From positions 1 through 64,000 of the forward strand of contig NZ_BJYY01000002.1 of assembly GCF_007991755.1 (NCBI RefSeq): a DNA stretch of 64,000 bases. Reading direction: 5' to 3'. Position 1 is the stretch's first letter. Each line of letters opens with the position of its first letter. The notes beneath the pieces were generated by a model. It was given only the letters and a program-made list of their open reading frames with translations, was not told where the DNA came from and made no database searches. This document shows positions 16,799 to 28,448 of the stretch, piece after piece. Source of the DNA: Cellulomonas aerilata (lineage in GTDB: Bacteria > Actinomycetota > Actinomycetes > Actinomycetales > Cellulomonadaceae). Both the position numbers and the translations under genes were made by a program.

Positions 16799-17779
16799 AT
16801 GACCCCCGCCCGTGGCCGTGAGGACGGCGCCGCCGCCACGCGGACGCTGCGCAGCCTCGTGCCGGCGACGGAGGGCCCCGCCCTGACGGTCGCCGCGGTG
16901 GCACGTCGCCTCGGCGTCGCTCCCGCGACCCTGCGGACCTGGGACCGGCGCTACGGGCTCGGCCCGTCGGAGCACTCGGCGGGGTCGCACCGGCGCTACA
17001 CCGGGGACGACGTCGCGCGCCTGCTGGTCATGCGCCGCCTGACCCTGGAGGGCGTGGCGCCGGTCGAGGCGGCACGTGCCGCGCGGGACGCCGATCCCGC
17101 CCTCGTCTCCGACGGCGGCGCCGGCATCGTGCAGATCCCCCGCTCGGAGGACGGCGTCCCGGAGGTCGCGACCCCGGCGCTGGTGGTCGACGCCGCCCTG
17201 CGCCACGACGAGCCCGGCTGCCGGAGCCTGCTCGCGTCCGCGGCGGGCGACGTCGCCCTCTGGTGGACGGGGCTGGTGGAGCCCGCGCGCGAGAGCCTCG
17301 CCGCCCGGACGGTCCTCGCCCGAGCGGGCGAGGACGCCGAGGCGGTCCTGGAGACGGCGGTCCTGGCGGTCCTGCGGGAGCGCCCGATCCCGGCCGAGGT
17401 GCTCGCCGCCGTCGGCCAGCGCGTGGTGCTGCTCATCAGCCCCCCGGCGCAGCCGCGACCGCTCGCCCTGCACGCGCTCGCCGCCGCCCTGACCGACCGC
17501 GGCGTGGACGCGCGCGTGCTGGCCGGGCCGGTCGGACGGCACCGCGTGCTCGAGCTGGCCGTGATGGTCCGGCCGGTGGCCGTGGTGCTCGTCGGGCAGC
17601 AGGCCGCCCCGGACCTGACGATCGTCCGCGAGCTGCACGAGGCCGAGCCCGACCTGCCCATCTTCGTCGGGCTGGTCGACGACGACTCGGCTGCGACGCT
17701 GCCCCTGGACCGCTCGGTGCACCGGGCGCGCAGCTTCACCGGGCTTCTGCACGAGGTCCTGGCCGTCAGCGCCGGATGA
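16799..17779 (+). CDS. MerR-family regulator with CarH-like C-terminal domain lacking the cobalamin motif
   Basis: The 326-residue protein has an N-terminal MerR winged helix (about residues 35-105: LTVAAVARRLGVAPATLRTW, RRYGL, HRRYTGDDVARL). A helical bundle follows, and then a Rossmann-like alpha/beta region (about 205-326: VVLLISPPAQPRPLALHAL, VVLVGQQ). This layout is that of CarH/LitR light- or B12-responsive regulators. The expected DxHxxG cobalamin motif is absent, with PAQPRPLALH in its place, and no W-x9-EH motif is visible. The ATG at 16799 has CACAAT six bases upstream; a GTG at 16763 is an alternative. Ligand and target are unknown. Confidence 0.8.
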   Translation: MTPARGREDGAAATRTLRSLVPATEGPALTVAAVARRLGVAPATLRTWDRRYGLGPSEHSAGSHRRYTGDDVARLLVMRRLTLEGVAPVEAARAARDADPALVSDGGAGIVQIPRSEDGVPEVATPALVVDAALRHDEPGCRSLLASAAGDVALWWTGLVEPARESLAARTVLARAGEDAEAVLETAVLAVLRERPIPAEVLAAVGQRVVLLISPPAQPRPLALHALAAALTDRGVDARVLAGPVGRHRVLELAVMVRPVAVVLVGQQAAPDLTIVRELHEAEPDLPIFVGLVDDDSAATLPLDRSVHRARSFTGLLHEVLAVSAG

Positions 17780-17930
17780 CACACGGACGAGTGAGCATCG
17801 GCGACGTTTCACCCGGTGACTAGCACTCATCCGGAGCACCCCGGCGTCGATATTGGTCCTCGAACGAGTCAGTGCCATGAGGCGCGGGCCCCCGAGCCAG
17901 GATGGCGAGGGTAGACGGAGAGGATGTCCG

Positions 17931-18638
17931 ATGACAGGAGTCGTGGTCTGCCACGGCTCGCCGGTCGTGCGCGAGCGGCTGGTCGTGGCCGCACAGGGAG
18001 TTCCCGCGCTCACGCCGGTGCGCCCCGCGGCGTCCGGCGAGGAGCTGCTGATCCTGGCGCGTCGCCAGCCGCCGAGCGTCGTCCTGCTGGACGCCCACCT
18101 GCCCGGGACCGGGCCGGTCGAGGCGATCCGCCGGCTCCGCCTGATGAACATCGGCGCCGCTGTCGTCATGCTGGCGCAGCCGGGCGACGAGATCGCGCTG
18201 GACCGGGCGATCGCCCTCGGCGCCCGCGGCTTCGTCGCCCCTGACGTCGGTCGTGCCGAGCTCGCCGCGGTCGCGGCGCACGTGCTCGCGGCCCCGCTGG
18301 CCGGACGCACCTCGCTGGGGAACCGGCTGCCCGGGGTCCCGGTGCCGTCGGTCGCGGCGAGCCGTCGCCCTCTGATGCCGGCGCGGGCCGTGCCGGCCGC
18401 GGCCGAGCGCGACGTCGAGCAGGCGACCGTCCAGCTGCCCAAGCCCGAGCTCACCAAGCGCGAGATCGAGGTGCTGACCGGGATGAGCAACGGCCGGTCC
18501 AACGCGCAGATCGGTGCCGACCTCTTCCTCTCCGAGGACACCGTCAAGACCCACGCCCGTCGGCTGTTCCGCAAGCTCGGGGCGTCCGACCGCGCGCAGG
18601 CCGTCGCCATCGGGTTGCGGCGGGGGCTGATCCGCTGA
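17931..18638 (+). CDS. LuxR-type regulator with a degenerate receiver domain
   Basis: The 235-residue protein has a receiver-like N-terminal domain (1-125), a Pro/Ala linker and a LuxR/NarL HTH (about 172-232: LTKREIEVLTGMSNGRSNAQIG, LFLSEDTVKTHARRLFRKLG). The receiver keeps Asp54 (VVLLDAHLPG). The acidic pair that binds Mg is replaced by Cys7-His8 (VVVCHGSPVVRE), the beta4 Thr/Ser by Ala82 and the beta5 Lys by Pro104. Phosphorylation-dependent switching is therefore doubtful. No kinase gene is adjacent. GGAGAGG upstream of the ATG at 17931 supports the start. It sits just before guaB. Confidence 0.87.
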   Translation: MTGVVVCHGSPVVRERLVVAAQGVPALTPVRPAASGEELLILARRQPPSVVLLDAHLPGTGPVEAIRRLRLMNIGAAVVMLAQPGDEIALDRAIALGARGFVAPDVGRAELAAVAAHVLAAPLAGRTSLGNRLPGVPVPSVAASRRPLMPARAVPAAAERDVEQATVQLPKPELTKREIEVLTGMSNGRSNAQIGADLFLSEDTVKTHARRLFRKLGASDRAQAVAIGLRRGLIR

Positions 18639-18669
18639 ACGTCACACAGGGCGCAGCGGGGCCCGGGCG

Positions 18670-21032
<2,363 letters not shown>

Positions 21033-21501
21033 CGCGCCTCCCTCCGGCGGTGGGCCCACCCTGGCACGAGGTGCTGACACGGACCGGCGGGCGGTCCTGC
21101 CGGCGGTCGCACCGACGCTCCCGCAGACCCGCGCCTCACGACGGTTGCACAGCCGGTGCTCTCGGCCTTGCCCCCGCGCCGCCAGCGGGGCGACCGGCGG
21201 GGAACGCCTGGCACCGGCGGTCGGCTCGTGCCCCGTCCGCGGGCGGGGCCGGAGAGCGCCACGCGGTGGGGACGACCGATCCGCCACCGCTGGAGTGGGG
21301 GAGCACCCGGTGACCGGGATGAGGGTGCCGGCGTCCTTCCCGGATCGGTGACGGTGACGCGCGTTCGGGGCCCGGGTGCCGTGACGGGCAGCGCGCTGTC
21401 GCCGGTCCGCGCCTCGGGATGCGGACCGGCCGGACGCGGGCGAGGGTGGAAGCCGTGTCCAGGCGGCCGATCGCCGCCCAACCGACCTTCCAAGGAGCAC
21501 C
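21033..21501. other. Intergenic region without a recognisable gene
   Basis: The region lies between divergent genes (exonuclease and DJ-1/PfpI-like). Open frames crossing it have no homology I recognise and no ribosome-binding site. I see no clear promoter hexamers apart from a CAGGGT on the minus strand upstream of the exonuclease gene, and no extended inverted repeat. Confidence 0.5.
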
Positions 21502-22053
21502 ATGGCGCAGCTGTCCGGTACCACCGTCGCCTTTCTGACCAGCAACAAGGGCGTCGAGCAGCCCGAGCTGACCGAGCCGTGGCAGGCCGTGATCGACGCG
21601 GGCGGCACCCCCGTCCTGATCGCGCCGGAGCCAGGCCAGGTCGAGACCGTCGTCGGTGACCTCAACCCGGCGAGCACCTACCCGGTCGACCGGACGCTGG
21701 CCGACGTCAGCGCCGGCGAGTTCGCCGCCCTGGTCCTGCCGGGCGGCACGGTCAACGCCGACACCCTGCGGATCAACGTCCAGGCGCAGAACCTGGTCCG
21801 CGCGTTCGTCGAGCAGCGCAAGCCGGTCGCGGCGATCTGCCACGCCCCGTGGACGCTCATCGAGGCGGACGTCATCGCGCACAAGCGCACGACGTCGTAC
21901 CCGAGCCTGGCCACCGACCTGCGCAACGCCCGCGCGGAGTGGGTCGACGAGGAGGTCGTGGTCGACTCGTCCCAGGACTGGACGCTGATCACGTCCCGCA
22001 ACCCCGGCGACCTGCCGGCCTTCAGCAAGGCCCTCGTGGAGGCGCTCTCCTGA
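21502..22053 (+). CDS. DJ-1/PfpI-family class I glutamine amidotransferase-like protein
   Basis: The 183-residue protein is a DJ-1/PfpI/YhbO-type protein, a family linked to stress resistance, protein deglycation claims and proteolysis. The nucleophile elbow AAICHAPWTLIEAD holds Cys113. LVLPGGTVNADTLR, YPSLATDLRNARAEWVDEEVV and LITSRNPGDLPAFSKALVE also match the subgroup. AAGGAG lies just before the ATG at 21502. It is monocistronic, with a long 5' region and its own terminator. The biochemical activity cannot be decided from sequence. Confidence 0.9.
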   Translation: MAQLSGTTVAFLTSNKGVEQPELTEPWQAVIDAGGTPVLIAPEPGQVETVVGDLNPASTYPVDRTLADVSAGEFAALVLPGGTVNADTLRINVQAQNLVRAFVEQRKPVAAICHAPWTLIEADVIAHKRTTSYPSLATDLRNARAEWVDEEVVVDSSQDWTLITSRNPGDLPAFSKALVEALS

Positions 22054-22068
22054 CGTCGCCCGCACGGT

Positions 22069-22101
22069 CCCCGTGGGCGGTGGGCGACACCGCCCACGGG
22101 G
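22069..22101 (+). terminator. 14-bp hairpin terminator after the DJ-1-like gene
   Basis: Perfect arms at 22069-22082 and 22088-22101 enclose a GGCGA loop. The hairpin separates the gene from guaB3, which has its own -10 box. Confidence 0.8.
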
Positions 22102-22143
22102 CCGGGCACGGACCAGCACGACGGTCGTGTCGGTGCTCGCCGG

Positions 22144-22149
22144 TAGCCT
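22144..22149 (+). promoter_or_regulatory. Candidate -10 box of guaB3
   Basis: TAGCCT ends 6 bases before the GTG. There is no ribosome-binding site, so the transcript is probably leaderless. Confidence 0.45.
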
Positions 22150-22155
22150 GAGGGC

Positions 22156-23280
22156 GTGAGCAACGAGATCGAGATCGGTCGTGGCAAGCGCGGACGGCGC
22201 GCCTTCTCCTTCGACGACGTCGCCGTGGTGCCCTCGCGCCGCACCCGCGACCCCGAGGAGGTCTCGGTCGGCTGGCAGATCGACGCCTACCACTTCGACC
22301 TGCCCGTGCTGGCGGCGCCGATGGACTCCGTGGTCAGCCCGGCCACCGCCGTCGCGCTCGGGCAGCTCGGCGGGGTCGGGGTCCTGGACCTCGAGGGTCT
22401 GTGGACGCGCTACGAGGACCCCGAGCCGCTGCTCGAGGAGATCGCGCAGCTCGAGGACGCGGGCGCGACCGCGCGCATGCAGGAGCTCTACGGCGCGCCT
22501 ATCCAGCCCGAGCTCATCACCCAGCGCCTCAAGGAGGTGCGCGCGGCCGGTGTGACCGTCGCCGGCGCGCTCTCCCCGCAGCGCACCAAGGAGTTCTCGC
22601 AGGTCGTCGTGGACGCCGGCGTGGACCTGTTCCTCATCCGCGGCACCACCGTCTCCGCCGAGCACGTGTCGGGACGCGCGGAGCCGCTGAACCTCAAGCG
22701 GTTCATCTACGAGCTCGACGTCCCGGTCGTGGTCGGTGGGGCCGCGACCTATAGCGCCGCGCTGCACCTCATGCGCACCGGAGCGGCCGGCGTGCTGGTC
22801 GGCTTCGGCGGTGGCGCCGCGCACACCACCCGCGTCTCGCTCGGCATCCACGCCCCCATGGCGACCGCGGTGGCGGACGTCGCCGCGGCCCGGCGGGACT
22901 ACCTGGACGAGTCCGGCGGCCGGTACGTGCACGTCATCGCCGACGGCGGTGTGGGCCGGTCCGGCGACCTGGTCAAGGCGATCGGCTGCGGCGCCGACGC
23001 CGTCATGCTCGGCGCCGCGCTCGCCCGCGCGTCCGAGGCGCCCGGGCGCGGGTGGCACTGGGGTCCGGAGGCGCACCACCCGCAGCTGCCGCGGGGCGAG
23101 CGCGTCCACGTCGGCACGGCGGGCACCCTGCAGGAGATCTTCTTCGGGCCCGGTCGCACCGCCGACGGCAGCCTGAACCTCATCGGCGCGCTCAAGCGCG
23201 CCATGGCGACCACCGGGTACTCGGACGTGAAGGAGTTCCAGCGCGTCGAGGTCGTCGTCTCGCCGTACCAGCCGCGCTGA
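22156..23280 (+). CDS. guaB3: GuaB3-family IMP dehydrogenase-related protein
   Basis: The 374-residue TIM-barrel protein belongs to the GuaB3 group found beside guaB in actinobacteria. It begins MSNEIEIGRGKRGRRAFSFDD and has DLPVLAAPMDSVVSP, VIADGGVGRSGDLVKAIGCG and EGV-like phosphate-site residues. It lacks CBS domains. The catalytic-loop GPGSxCTTR of IMP dehydrogenases is replaced by IRGTTVSAEHVSG, so ordinary IMP dehydrogenase chemistry is unlikely. A different purine-nucleotide oxidoreductase role is possible, but I cannot decide it here. Confidence 0.92.
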   Translation: MSNEIEIGRGKRGRRAFSFDDVAVVPSRRTRDPEEVSVGWQIDAYHFDLPVLAAPMDSVVSPATAVALGQLGGVGVLDLEGLWTRYEDPEPLLEEIAQLEDAGATARMQELYGAPIQPELITQRLKEVRAAGVTVAGALSPQRTKEFSQVVVDAGVDLFLIRGTTVSAEHVSGRAEPLNLKRFIYELDVPVVVGGAATYSAALHLMRTGAAGVLVGFGGGAAHTTRVSLGIHAPMATAVADVAAARRDYLDESGGRYVHVIADGGVGRSGDLVKAIGCGADAVMLGAALARASEAPGRGWHWGPEAHHPQLPRGERVHVGTAGTLQEIFFGPGRTADGSLNLIGALKRAMATTGYSDVKEFQRVEVVVSPYQPR

Positions 23281-23295
23281 CGTGTCCCGGACGCC

Positions 23296-24984
23296 GTGGC
23301 GGACGCCGTGCCGGACCGCAGGCCCACGGTGACGGGCCCGACGAGTTCCTCCCTCGGCGGCGCGCCCGCCACCGGGGCGCCCGGGGGAGCGTCCCGGTCC
23401 GCCCTGCCGCAGGGGCTCGCCGAGGCACTCCTGCCGCGCGTCGTCGCGGGCGGGCGCGGCGGGTCGGTCACCGTGCTCGCACCGTTCACCGGGCTGCCCC
23501 TCGTCGACGTGCCGCTGTCCACCACGGACGACGTCGCCGAGGCGGCGTCCCGGGCCCGCGCCGCGCAGGTCGGGTGGGCGGCGATGCCGGTCGCGCGGCG
23601 AGCCGCCGTCCTGCTCGCCTTCCACGACCGGGTGCTCGGCTCGATGGACGAGATCCTCGACCTCGTCCAGCTCGAGTGCGGCAAGGCGCGCCTCAGTGCC
23701 GTCGAGGAGGTGGGCGACGTCGCGCAGATCGCCCGGCACCACGCGCGCCGCGCCGCCCGGTACCTCGCGCCGCGGCGCGTGCCGTCGCTCGTGCCCGTGC
23801 TGACCACGGCCGAGGTGCGGCGTCACCCGCTCGGGCTGATCGGCGTCGTGGCGCCGTTCAACTACCCGTTCACGCTCTCGGTCGGCGACGCGCTGCCGGC
23901 CCTGGTCGCCGGCAACGCGGTCCTGGTCAAGCCGGACACCCGCACGGTGCTCAGCGCCCTGTGGGGCGTCGCGCAGCTCGAGGCCGCGGGTCTGCCCCGC
24001 GGGCTCGTCCAGGTCGTCGTCGGCGAGGCCGAGGTGGGCGCGGCCGTGGTCGCCGCCGTCGACCACGTCGTCTTCACCGGCTCCACGGCCACCGGGCGGG
24101 AGGTCGCGGCGCAGGCGGGGCGACGGCTGATCGGCGCCACGCTGGAGCTCGGCGGCAAGAACCCGCTCTACGTCGCCGACGACGTCGACGTGGAGGTCGC
24201 GGCCGAGGGTGCGGTACGCGCGTGCTTCGCCGGGACCGGTCAGCTGTGCGTGTCGGTCGAGCGGCTGTACGTGCACGAGCGGGTCGCGGACGACTTCCAG
24301 GCCGCGTTCGTCCGCCGCACGCGGGCGCTCACCCTCGGACCCGCCCTCGACTTCAGCGCCGACGTCGGCACCCTCACCTCACCGGCTCAGCTCGCCAAGG
24401 TCACCGGTCACGTCACCGACGCGGTCGCGCGCGGGGCGACGGTGCTCGCCGGTGGGCGCGCGCGACCCGACCTCGGGCCGCTGTTCTTCGAGCCGACCGT
24501 GCTGGCCGACGTCCCGGACGAGGCGGCGGTCGCCCGGGAGGAGACGTTCGGCCCGGTCGTGTCGATCCGCACGGTGCGCTCGGACGACGAGGCGGTGGCC
24601 GCGATGAACGACACCCGGTACGGCCTCAACGCCAGCGTCTGGACGCGGTCCGTCGCCCGAGGCCGTGCGCTCGCGGCCCGGGTCGAGGCGGGGACGGTCA
24701 ACGTCAACGACGGCTACGTGACCGCGTGGGCGGCGGGTGGCGCGCCGCAGGGCGGCGTGAAGGACTCCGGCATCGGTGCCCGGCACGGCGCCGCGAGCAT
24801 CGCCGCGGTGACCCGGACGCAGACGATCGGGGTCCAGCGCGCCGTCCACGGGCCGCGGTGGGCAGCAGGGCTCGCCGGTGGAGGCGGGCTCGGGTTCGGG
24901 CGGATGTACGCGGGGCCCGGCGAGCGCACCGCGCGCCTGCTGACCACGATGCTGCGGGTCAGCAAGGCCGTCCACCGGGCGTGA
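23296..24984 (+). CDS. gabD2: Succinate-semialdehyde dehydrogenase (GabD2-like aldehyde dehydrogenase)
   Basis: This aldehyde dehydrogenase probably oxidises succinic semialdehyde to succinate with NAD(P)+. Conserved blocks are VVAPFNYPFTLSVGDALPAL, FTGSTATGREVAAQAG, ATLELGGKNPLYV (general base Glu284), FAGTGQLCVSVERL (nucleophile Cys318) and EETFGPVVS. The 562 residues exceed the usual 480-520 because of an N-terminal low-complexity stretch (about 1-35) and a C-terminal extension. The GTG at 23296 lies 15 bases after guaB3, so cotranscription is likely. GabD2 naming rests on similarity to actinobacterial enzymes recalled from memory. It converges with ackA, with an 18-base gap. Confidence 0.82.
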   Translation: MADAVPDRRPTVTGPTSSSLGGAPATGAPGGASRSALPQGLAEALLPRVVAGGRGGSVTVLAPFTGLPLVDVPLSTTDDVAEAASRARAAQVGWAAMPVARRAAVLLAFHDRVLGSMDEILDLVQLECGKARLSAVEEVGDVAQIARHHARRAARYLAPRRVPSLVPVLTTAEVRRHPLGLIGVVAPFNYPFTLSVGDALPALVAGNAVLVKPDTRTVLSALWGVAQLEAAGLPRGLVQVVVGEAEVGAAVVAAVDHVVFTGSTATGREVAAQAGRRLIGATLELGGKNPLYVADDVDVEVAAEGAVRACFAGTGQLCVSVERLYVHERVADDFQAAFVRRTRALTLGPALDFSADVGTLTSPAQLAKVTGHVTDAVARGATVLAGGRARPDLGPLFFEPTVLADVPDEAAVAREETFGPVVSIRTVRSDDEAVAAMNDTRYGLNASVWTRSVARGRALAARVEAGTVNVNDGYVTAWAAGGAPQGGVKDSGIGARHGAASIAAVTRTQTIGVQRAVHGPRWAAGLAGGGGLGFGRMYAGPGERTARLLTTMLRVSKAVHRA

Positions 24985-25002
24985 CGCTCGCGGCGGGTGA
25001 GG

Positions 25003-26298
25003 TCACGCCAGGCCGTCGTCCTCGCCTGCGGAGACCGCGGCGTCGGGGTCCTCGCCCCGCACCGCCGCGACCGACTGCCGCGCGATGGCGAGCTCCTCGT
25101 TGGTCGGGACGACCATGACCACCGTCGACGTCCACGGCGGGGAGATGATCGTCGGCCCGTCGCCCGCGTTCTCGTTGCGCTCGGGGTCGATTGCGATCCC
25201 CAGCCCCTCGAGCCCGGCGACCGCCTGCGCCCGGACCGCGGCGTTGTTCTCCCCGACCCCGGCCGTGAACGACAGCACGTCGAGGCGGCCGAGCACGGCG
25301 AGGTAGGCGCCGATGTACTTGCGCAGCCGGTGGAGGTAGACGTCCATCGCGAGCCGGGCGCCGGCGTCACCCTCGGCCACGAGGCGGCCGAGCTCGCGGA
25401 AGTCGTTCTCCCCGGACAGGCCCTTGACCCCGGACCGGCGGTTGAACAGCTCGTCGATCTCGTCGACGGACATCCCGGCGTTGCGGTGCAGGTGGAAGAC
25501 GACGGCCGGGTCGATGTCCCCGGTCCGGGTGCCCATCACCAGGCCCTCGAGCGGGGTGAGCCCCATCGACGTCTCCACCGCGACCCCGCCGCGGACGGCC
25601 GAGGCCGAGGCGCCGTTGCCCAGGTGCAGGACGATCTGGTTCAGGTCCGCCAGGCGGCGCCCCAGGACGCGGGCGACCTTCCCGGACACGTACTGGTGCG
25701 ACGTGCCGTGGAACCCGTACCGGCGGATCGCGTGCTCTTCGGCGACCTCGCGGTCCAGGGCGTACGTCGACGCGGCGTCGGGCAGCGTCTGGAAGAACGC
25801 GGTGTCGAAGACGGCGACGTGCGGGACGTCGGGCAGCAGCGACCGGGCGACCTCGATCCCGCGCAGGTTCGCCGGGTTGTGCAGCGGGGCCAGCGGTGCG
25901 AGCTCCGCGATCGCGCGCAGGACGTCGTCGTCCACCAGGGCCGGGGCGGAGAACAGTGACCCGCCGTGCACCACGCGGTGCCCGACGGCGATCACCTGCG
26001 CCTCGGCGAGGTCCGGCCCCACCTCGCCGAACAAGTCGAGCGCCGTGCGCAGCGCGTCGCCGTGGTCCGCGACCCGGCCGGTACGCCGCGTGGTGTTGCC
26101 CCCGAAGGTGTGCTTGAACGCCCCGTCGGCCTCGCCGATCCGCTCCACGAGCCCCGAGGCGATCGCCTCCCCGCCGACCGGGTTGACGAGCTGGTACTTC
26201 AGGGACGAGGAACCGGAGTTGATGACGAGCACGCTGCCGTGGGCGCCGAACGCGCTGTGCGGGCTCGGCCGGTCGCCGGCGCCGGGGGTGAGGGTCAT
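25003..26298 (-). CDS. ackA: Acetate kinase
   Basis: AckA converts acetyl phosphate and ADP to acetate and ATP. The 431-residue product has [73 protein letters not shown] and FTAGVGENN. An N-terminal extension of about 20 residues precedes the core and the C-terminus is acidic. Its ATG (26298-26296) overlaps the pta stop in ATGA, making it the last gene of xfp-pta-ackA. Confidence 0.97.
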   Translation of the reverse strand: MTLTPGAGDRPSPHSAFGAHGSVLVINSGSSSLKYQLVNPVGGEAIASGLVERIGEADGAFKHTFGGNTTRRTGRVADHGDALRTALDLFGEVGPDLAEAQVIAVGHRVVHGGSLFSAPALVDDDVLRAIAELAPLAPLHNPANLRGIEVARSLLPDVPHVAVFDTAFFQTLPDAASTYALDREVAEEHAIRRYGFHGTSHQYVSGKVARVLGRRLADLNQIVLHLGNGASASAVRGGVAVETSMGLTPLEGLVMGTRTGDIDPAVVFHLHRNAGMSVDEIDELFNRRSGVKGLSGENDFRELGRLVAEGDAGARLAMDVYLHRLRKYIGAYLAVLGRLDVLSFTAGVGENNAAVRAQAVAGLEGLGIAIDPERNENAGDGPTIISPPWTSTVVMVVPTNEELAIARQSVAAVRGEDPDAAVSAGEDDGLA

Positions 26299-28448
26299 GC
26301 GTGGCCCTTCTGGTCGGTCGTGCTCGTGGCGGCGGTGTCGGTGGCGGCGGCGGCCGCGGCGGGCCCGAGGGCCTGCGCCTGGATGGCGGTGATCGCGACG
26401 GTGTTGACGATGTCCTGCACGAGCGCGCCGCGCGACAGGTCGTTGACCGGCTTGCGCAGGCCCTGCAGCACGGGACCGACCGCGACCGCCCCGGCGGACC
26501 GCTGCACGGCCTTGTAGGTGTTGTTGCCGGTGTTGAGGTCCGGGAAGACGAACACCGTCGCGCGTCCGGCGACCTCCGAGCCGGGCAGCTTGGTCCGGGC
26601 GACGGACGCGTCGACGGCGGCGTCGTACTGGATCGGACCCTCGACGCTCAGCTCGGGACGACGGCTGCGGACGAGCTCGGTCGCGGTGCGGACCTTGTCG
26701 ACGTCGGCCCCGGACCCCGACTCCCCGGTCGAGTAGGACAGCATCGCGACCCGCGGCTCGATGGCGAACTGCGCCGCGGTCGCCGCCGACGAGATCGCGA
26801 TGTCCGCGAGCTGCTCCGCGGTCGGGTCGGGGTTGACGGCGCAGTCGCCGTAGACGAGCACGCGGTCGTCGAGGCACATGAGGAACACGCTGGAGACGAT
26901 CGAGACCCCGGGGACGGTCTTGATGATCTCGAACGACGGCTTGATGGTGTGCGCCGTGGTGTGCATGGCCCCGGAGACCATCCCGTCCGCCAGGCCGAGG
27001 TGGACCATCATCGTGCCGAAGTACGACACCGAGGAGACGATCTCCCGGGCCTGCTCGACGGTCATCCCCTTGTGCGCCCGCAGGGCGGTGTACTCGTGCG
27101 CGAACCGCTCGTGCAGCTCGCCACCGGTCGGGTCGACCACGTGCGCGTCGTCCAGGGCGAGACCGAGCTCGGTGGCGCGGGCCCGGATGGCCGCCTCGTC
27201 GCCGAGGATGGTCAGCTCGGCGACGCCGCGCTGCAGCAGCGTGCTGGCCGCGCGCAGGATCCGGTCGTCCGCGCCCTCGGGCAGGACGATGTGCCGGCGG
27301 TCCGCGCGGGCGCGGTCGAGCAGGTCGTACTCGAACATCAGCGGCGTGACGACGTGCGGCCGGGGGAGCTCCAGGCGCGAGGAGAGCGCGTCGACGTCGA
27401 CGTGCTGCTCGAACAGCCCCAGCGCGGTGTCGATCTTGCGCTGGGAGTCCGTGGACAGCCGGCCGCGGGTGGCGGCTGCGGCGCTGGCGCTGCGGAACGT
27501 GCCCAGGTCGGTGCGGATGATGGGCACCCGCGGTCCGAGGCCCTCGACGAGCCGGCCCAGCGACCCCTGCGGGTAGAAGCCGCCGTTGAGGATGATGCCC
27601 GCCAGCGACGGGAAGCCCTGCGCCGCGTGCGCGGTGAGCAGCCCGAGCAGGACGTCGATGCGGTCCCCGGGGGTGATCACGACGGCGCCGTCGGAGAGCC
27701 GGTCCAGCAGGTGCTCGAAGGACATCGCCCCGACCAGCACGTCCAGGGCCTCGCGCGCGAGCAGCTCCTCGTCGCCGACGACGAGACGTCCGCCGACCGC
27801 CTCCATGAGCGCCCGCACGGTCGGCGCGACGAGGAACGGCTCCTCCGGCATGGTCCAGGCGGGTATGTCACCGCCGCCGCCTCCTGCGAGCGCCTCCCGG
27901 ACCTCGGCGAGGTCCCCGGTGCACCGGTTCGCGACCACGCCGATGACCTGGGCGTGATTGGTCGTGAGCTCCCCGATGGACACCTCGGCGACCTGCCGGA
28001 CCTCGGCCGGGGTGCGCCCGTTGCCGCTCACCACGAGCAGGACGGGAGCCCCCAGGTTCGCCGCGATCCGGGCGTTGTAGGCCAGCTCGGTCGGTCCCGC
28101 GACGTCGGTGTAGTCGCTGCCGACCACCACGACGACGTCGCAGCGGCGCGCGACCTCGTGGTACCGGGCCACGATCCGGGCGAGCGCCGCCTCGGGATCG
28201 GCGTGCACCTGCTCGTAGGTCACGCCCAGGCACAGGTCGTAGTCGAGGTCGACGCCGTCCTGGGCGAGGAGGAGCTCGAGCACGTAGTCCGGGTCGTGCG
28301 TGGACCGGGCGATCGGCCGGAACACCCCCACCCGCTGCGCACGGCGGGTGAGCAGCTCCAGCACACCGAGCGCGACGGTGGACTTGCCTGTCTCACCCTC
28401 GGGGGAGGTGACGTACACGCTCGTCACGGGCTGCGTCGTGGCGCTCAC
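26295..28448 (-). CDS. pta: Phosphate acetyltransferase with N-terminal P-loop (DRTGG-type) domain
   Basis: Pta interconverts acetyl-CoA and acetyl phosphate. The 717-residue long form has a P-loop NTPase-like N-terminal domain ([17 protein letters not shown], residues about 13-29), a central DRTGG-type domain (about 215-340) and the C-terminal catalytic PTA domain (from about 385: [61 protein letters not shown]). The GTG at 28448 overlaps the xfp stop in GTGA and its own stop overlaps ackA. In this operon it would receive acetyl phosphate from phosphoketolase or acetyl-CoA from pyruvate. Confidence 0.95.
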   Translation of the reverse strand: MSATTQPVTSVYVTSPEGETGKSTVALGVLELLTRRAQRVGVFRPIARSTHDPDYVLELLLAQDGVDLDYDLCLGVTYEQVHADPEAALARIVARYHEVARRCDVVVVVGSDYTDVAGPTELAYNARIAANLGAPVLLVVSGNGRTPAEVRQVAEVSIGELTTNHAQVIGVVANRCTGDLAEVREALAGGGGGDIPAWTMPEEPFLVAPTVRALMEAVGGRLVVGDEELLAREALDVLVGAMSFEHLLDRLSDGAVVITPGDRIDVLLGLLTAHAAQGFPSLAGIILNGGFYPQGSLGRLVEGLGPRVPIIRTDLGTFRSASAAAATRGRLSTDSQRKIDTALGLFEQHVDVDALSSRLELPRPHVVTPLMFEYDLLDRARADRRHIVLPEGADDRILRAASTLLQRGVAELTILGDEAAIRARATELGLALDDAHVVDPTGGELHERFAHEYTALRAHKGMTVEQAREIVSSVSYFGTMMVHLGLADGMVSGAMHTTAHTIKPSFEIIKTVPGVSIVSSVFLMCLDDRVLVYGDCAVNPDPTAEQLADIAISSAATAAQFAIEPRVAMLSYSTGESGSGADVDKVRTATELVRSRRPELSVEGPIQYDAAVDASVARTKLPGSEVAGRATVFVFPDLNTGNNTYKAVQRSAGAVAVGPVLQGLRKPVNDLSRGALVQDIVNTVAITAIQAQALGPAAAAAATDTAATSTTDQKGHA

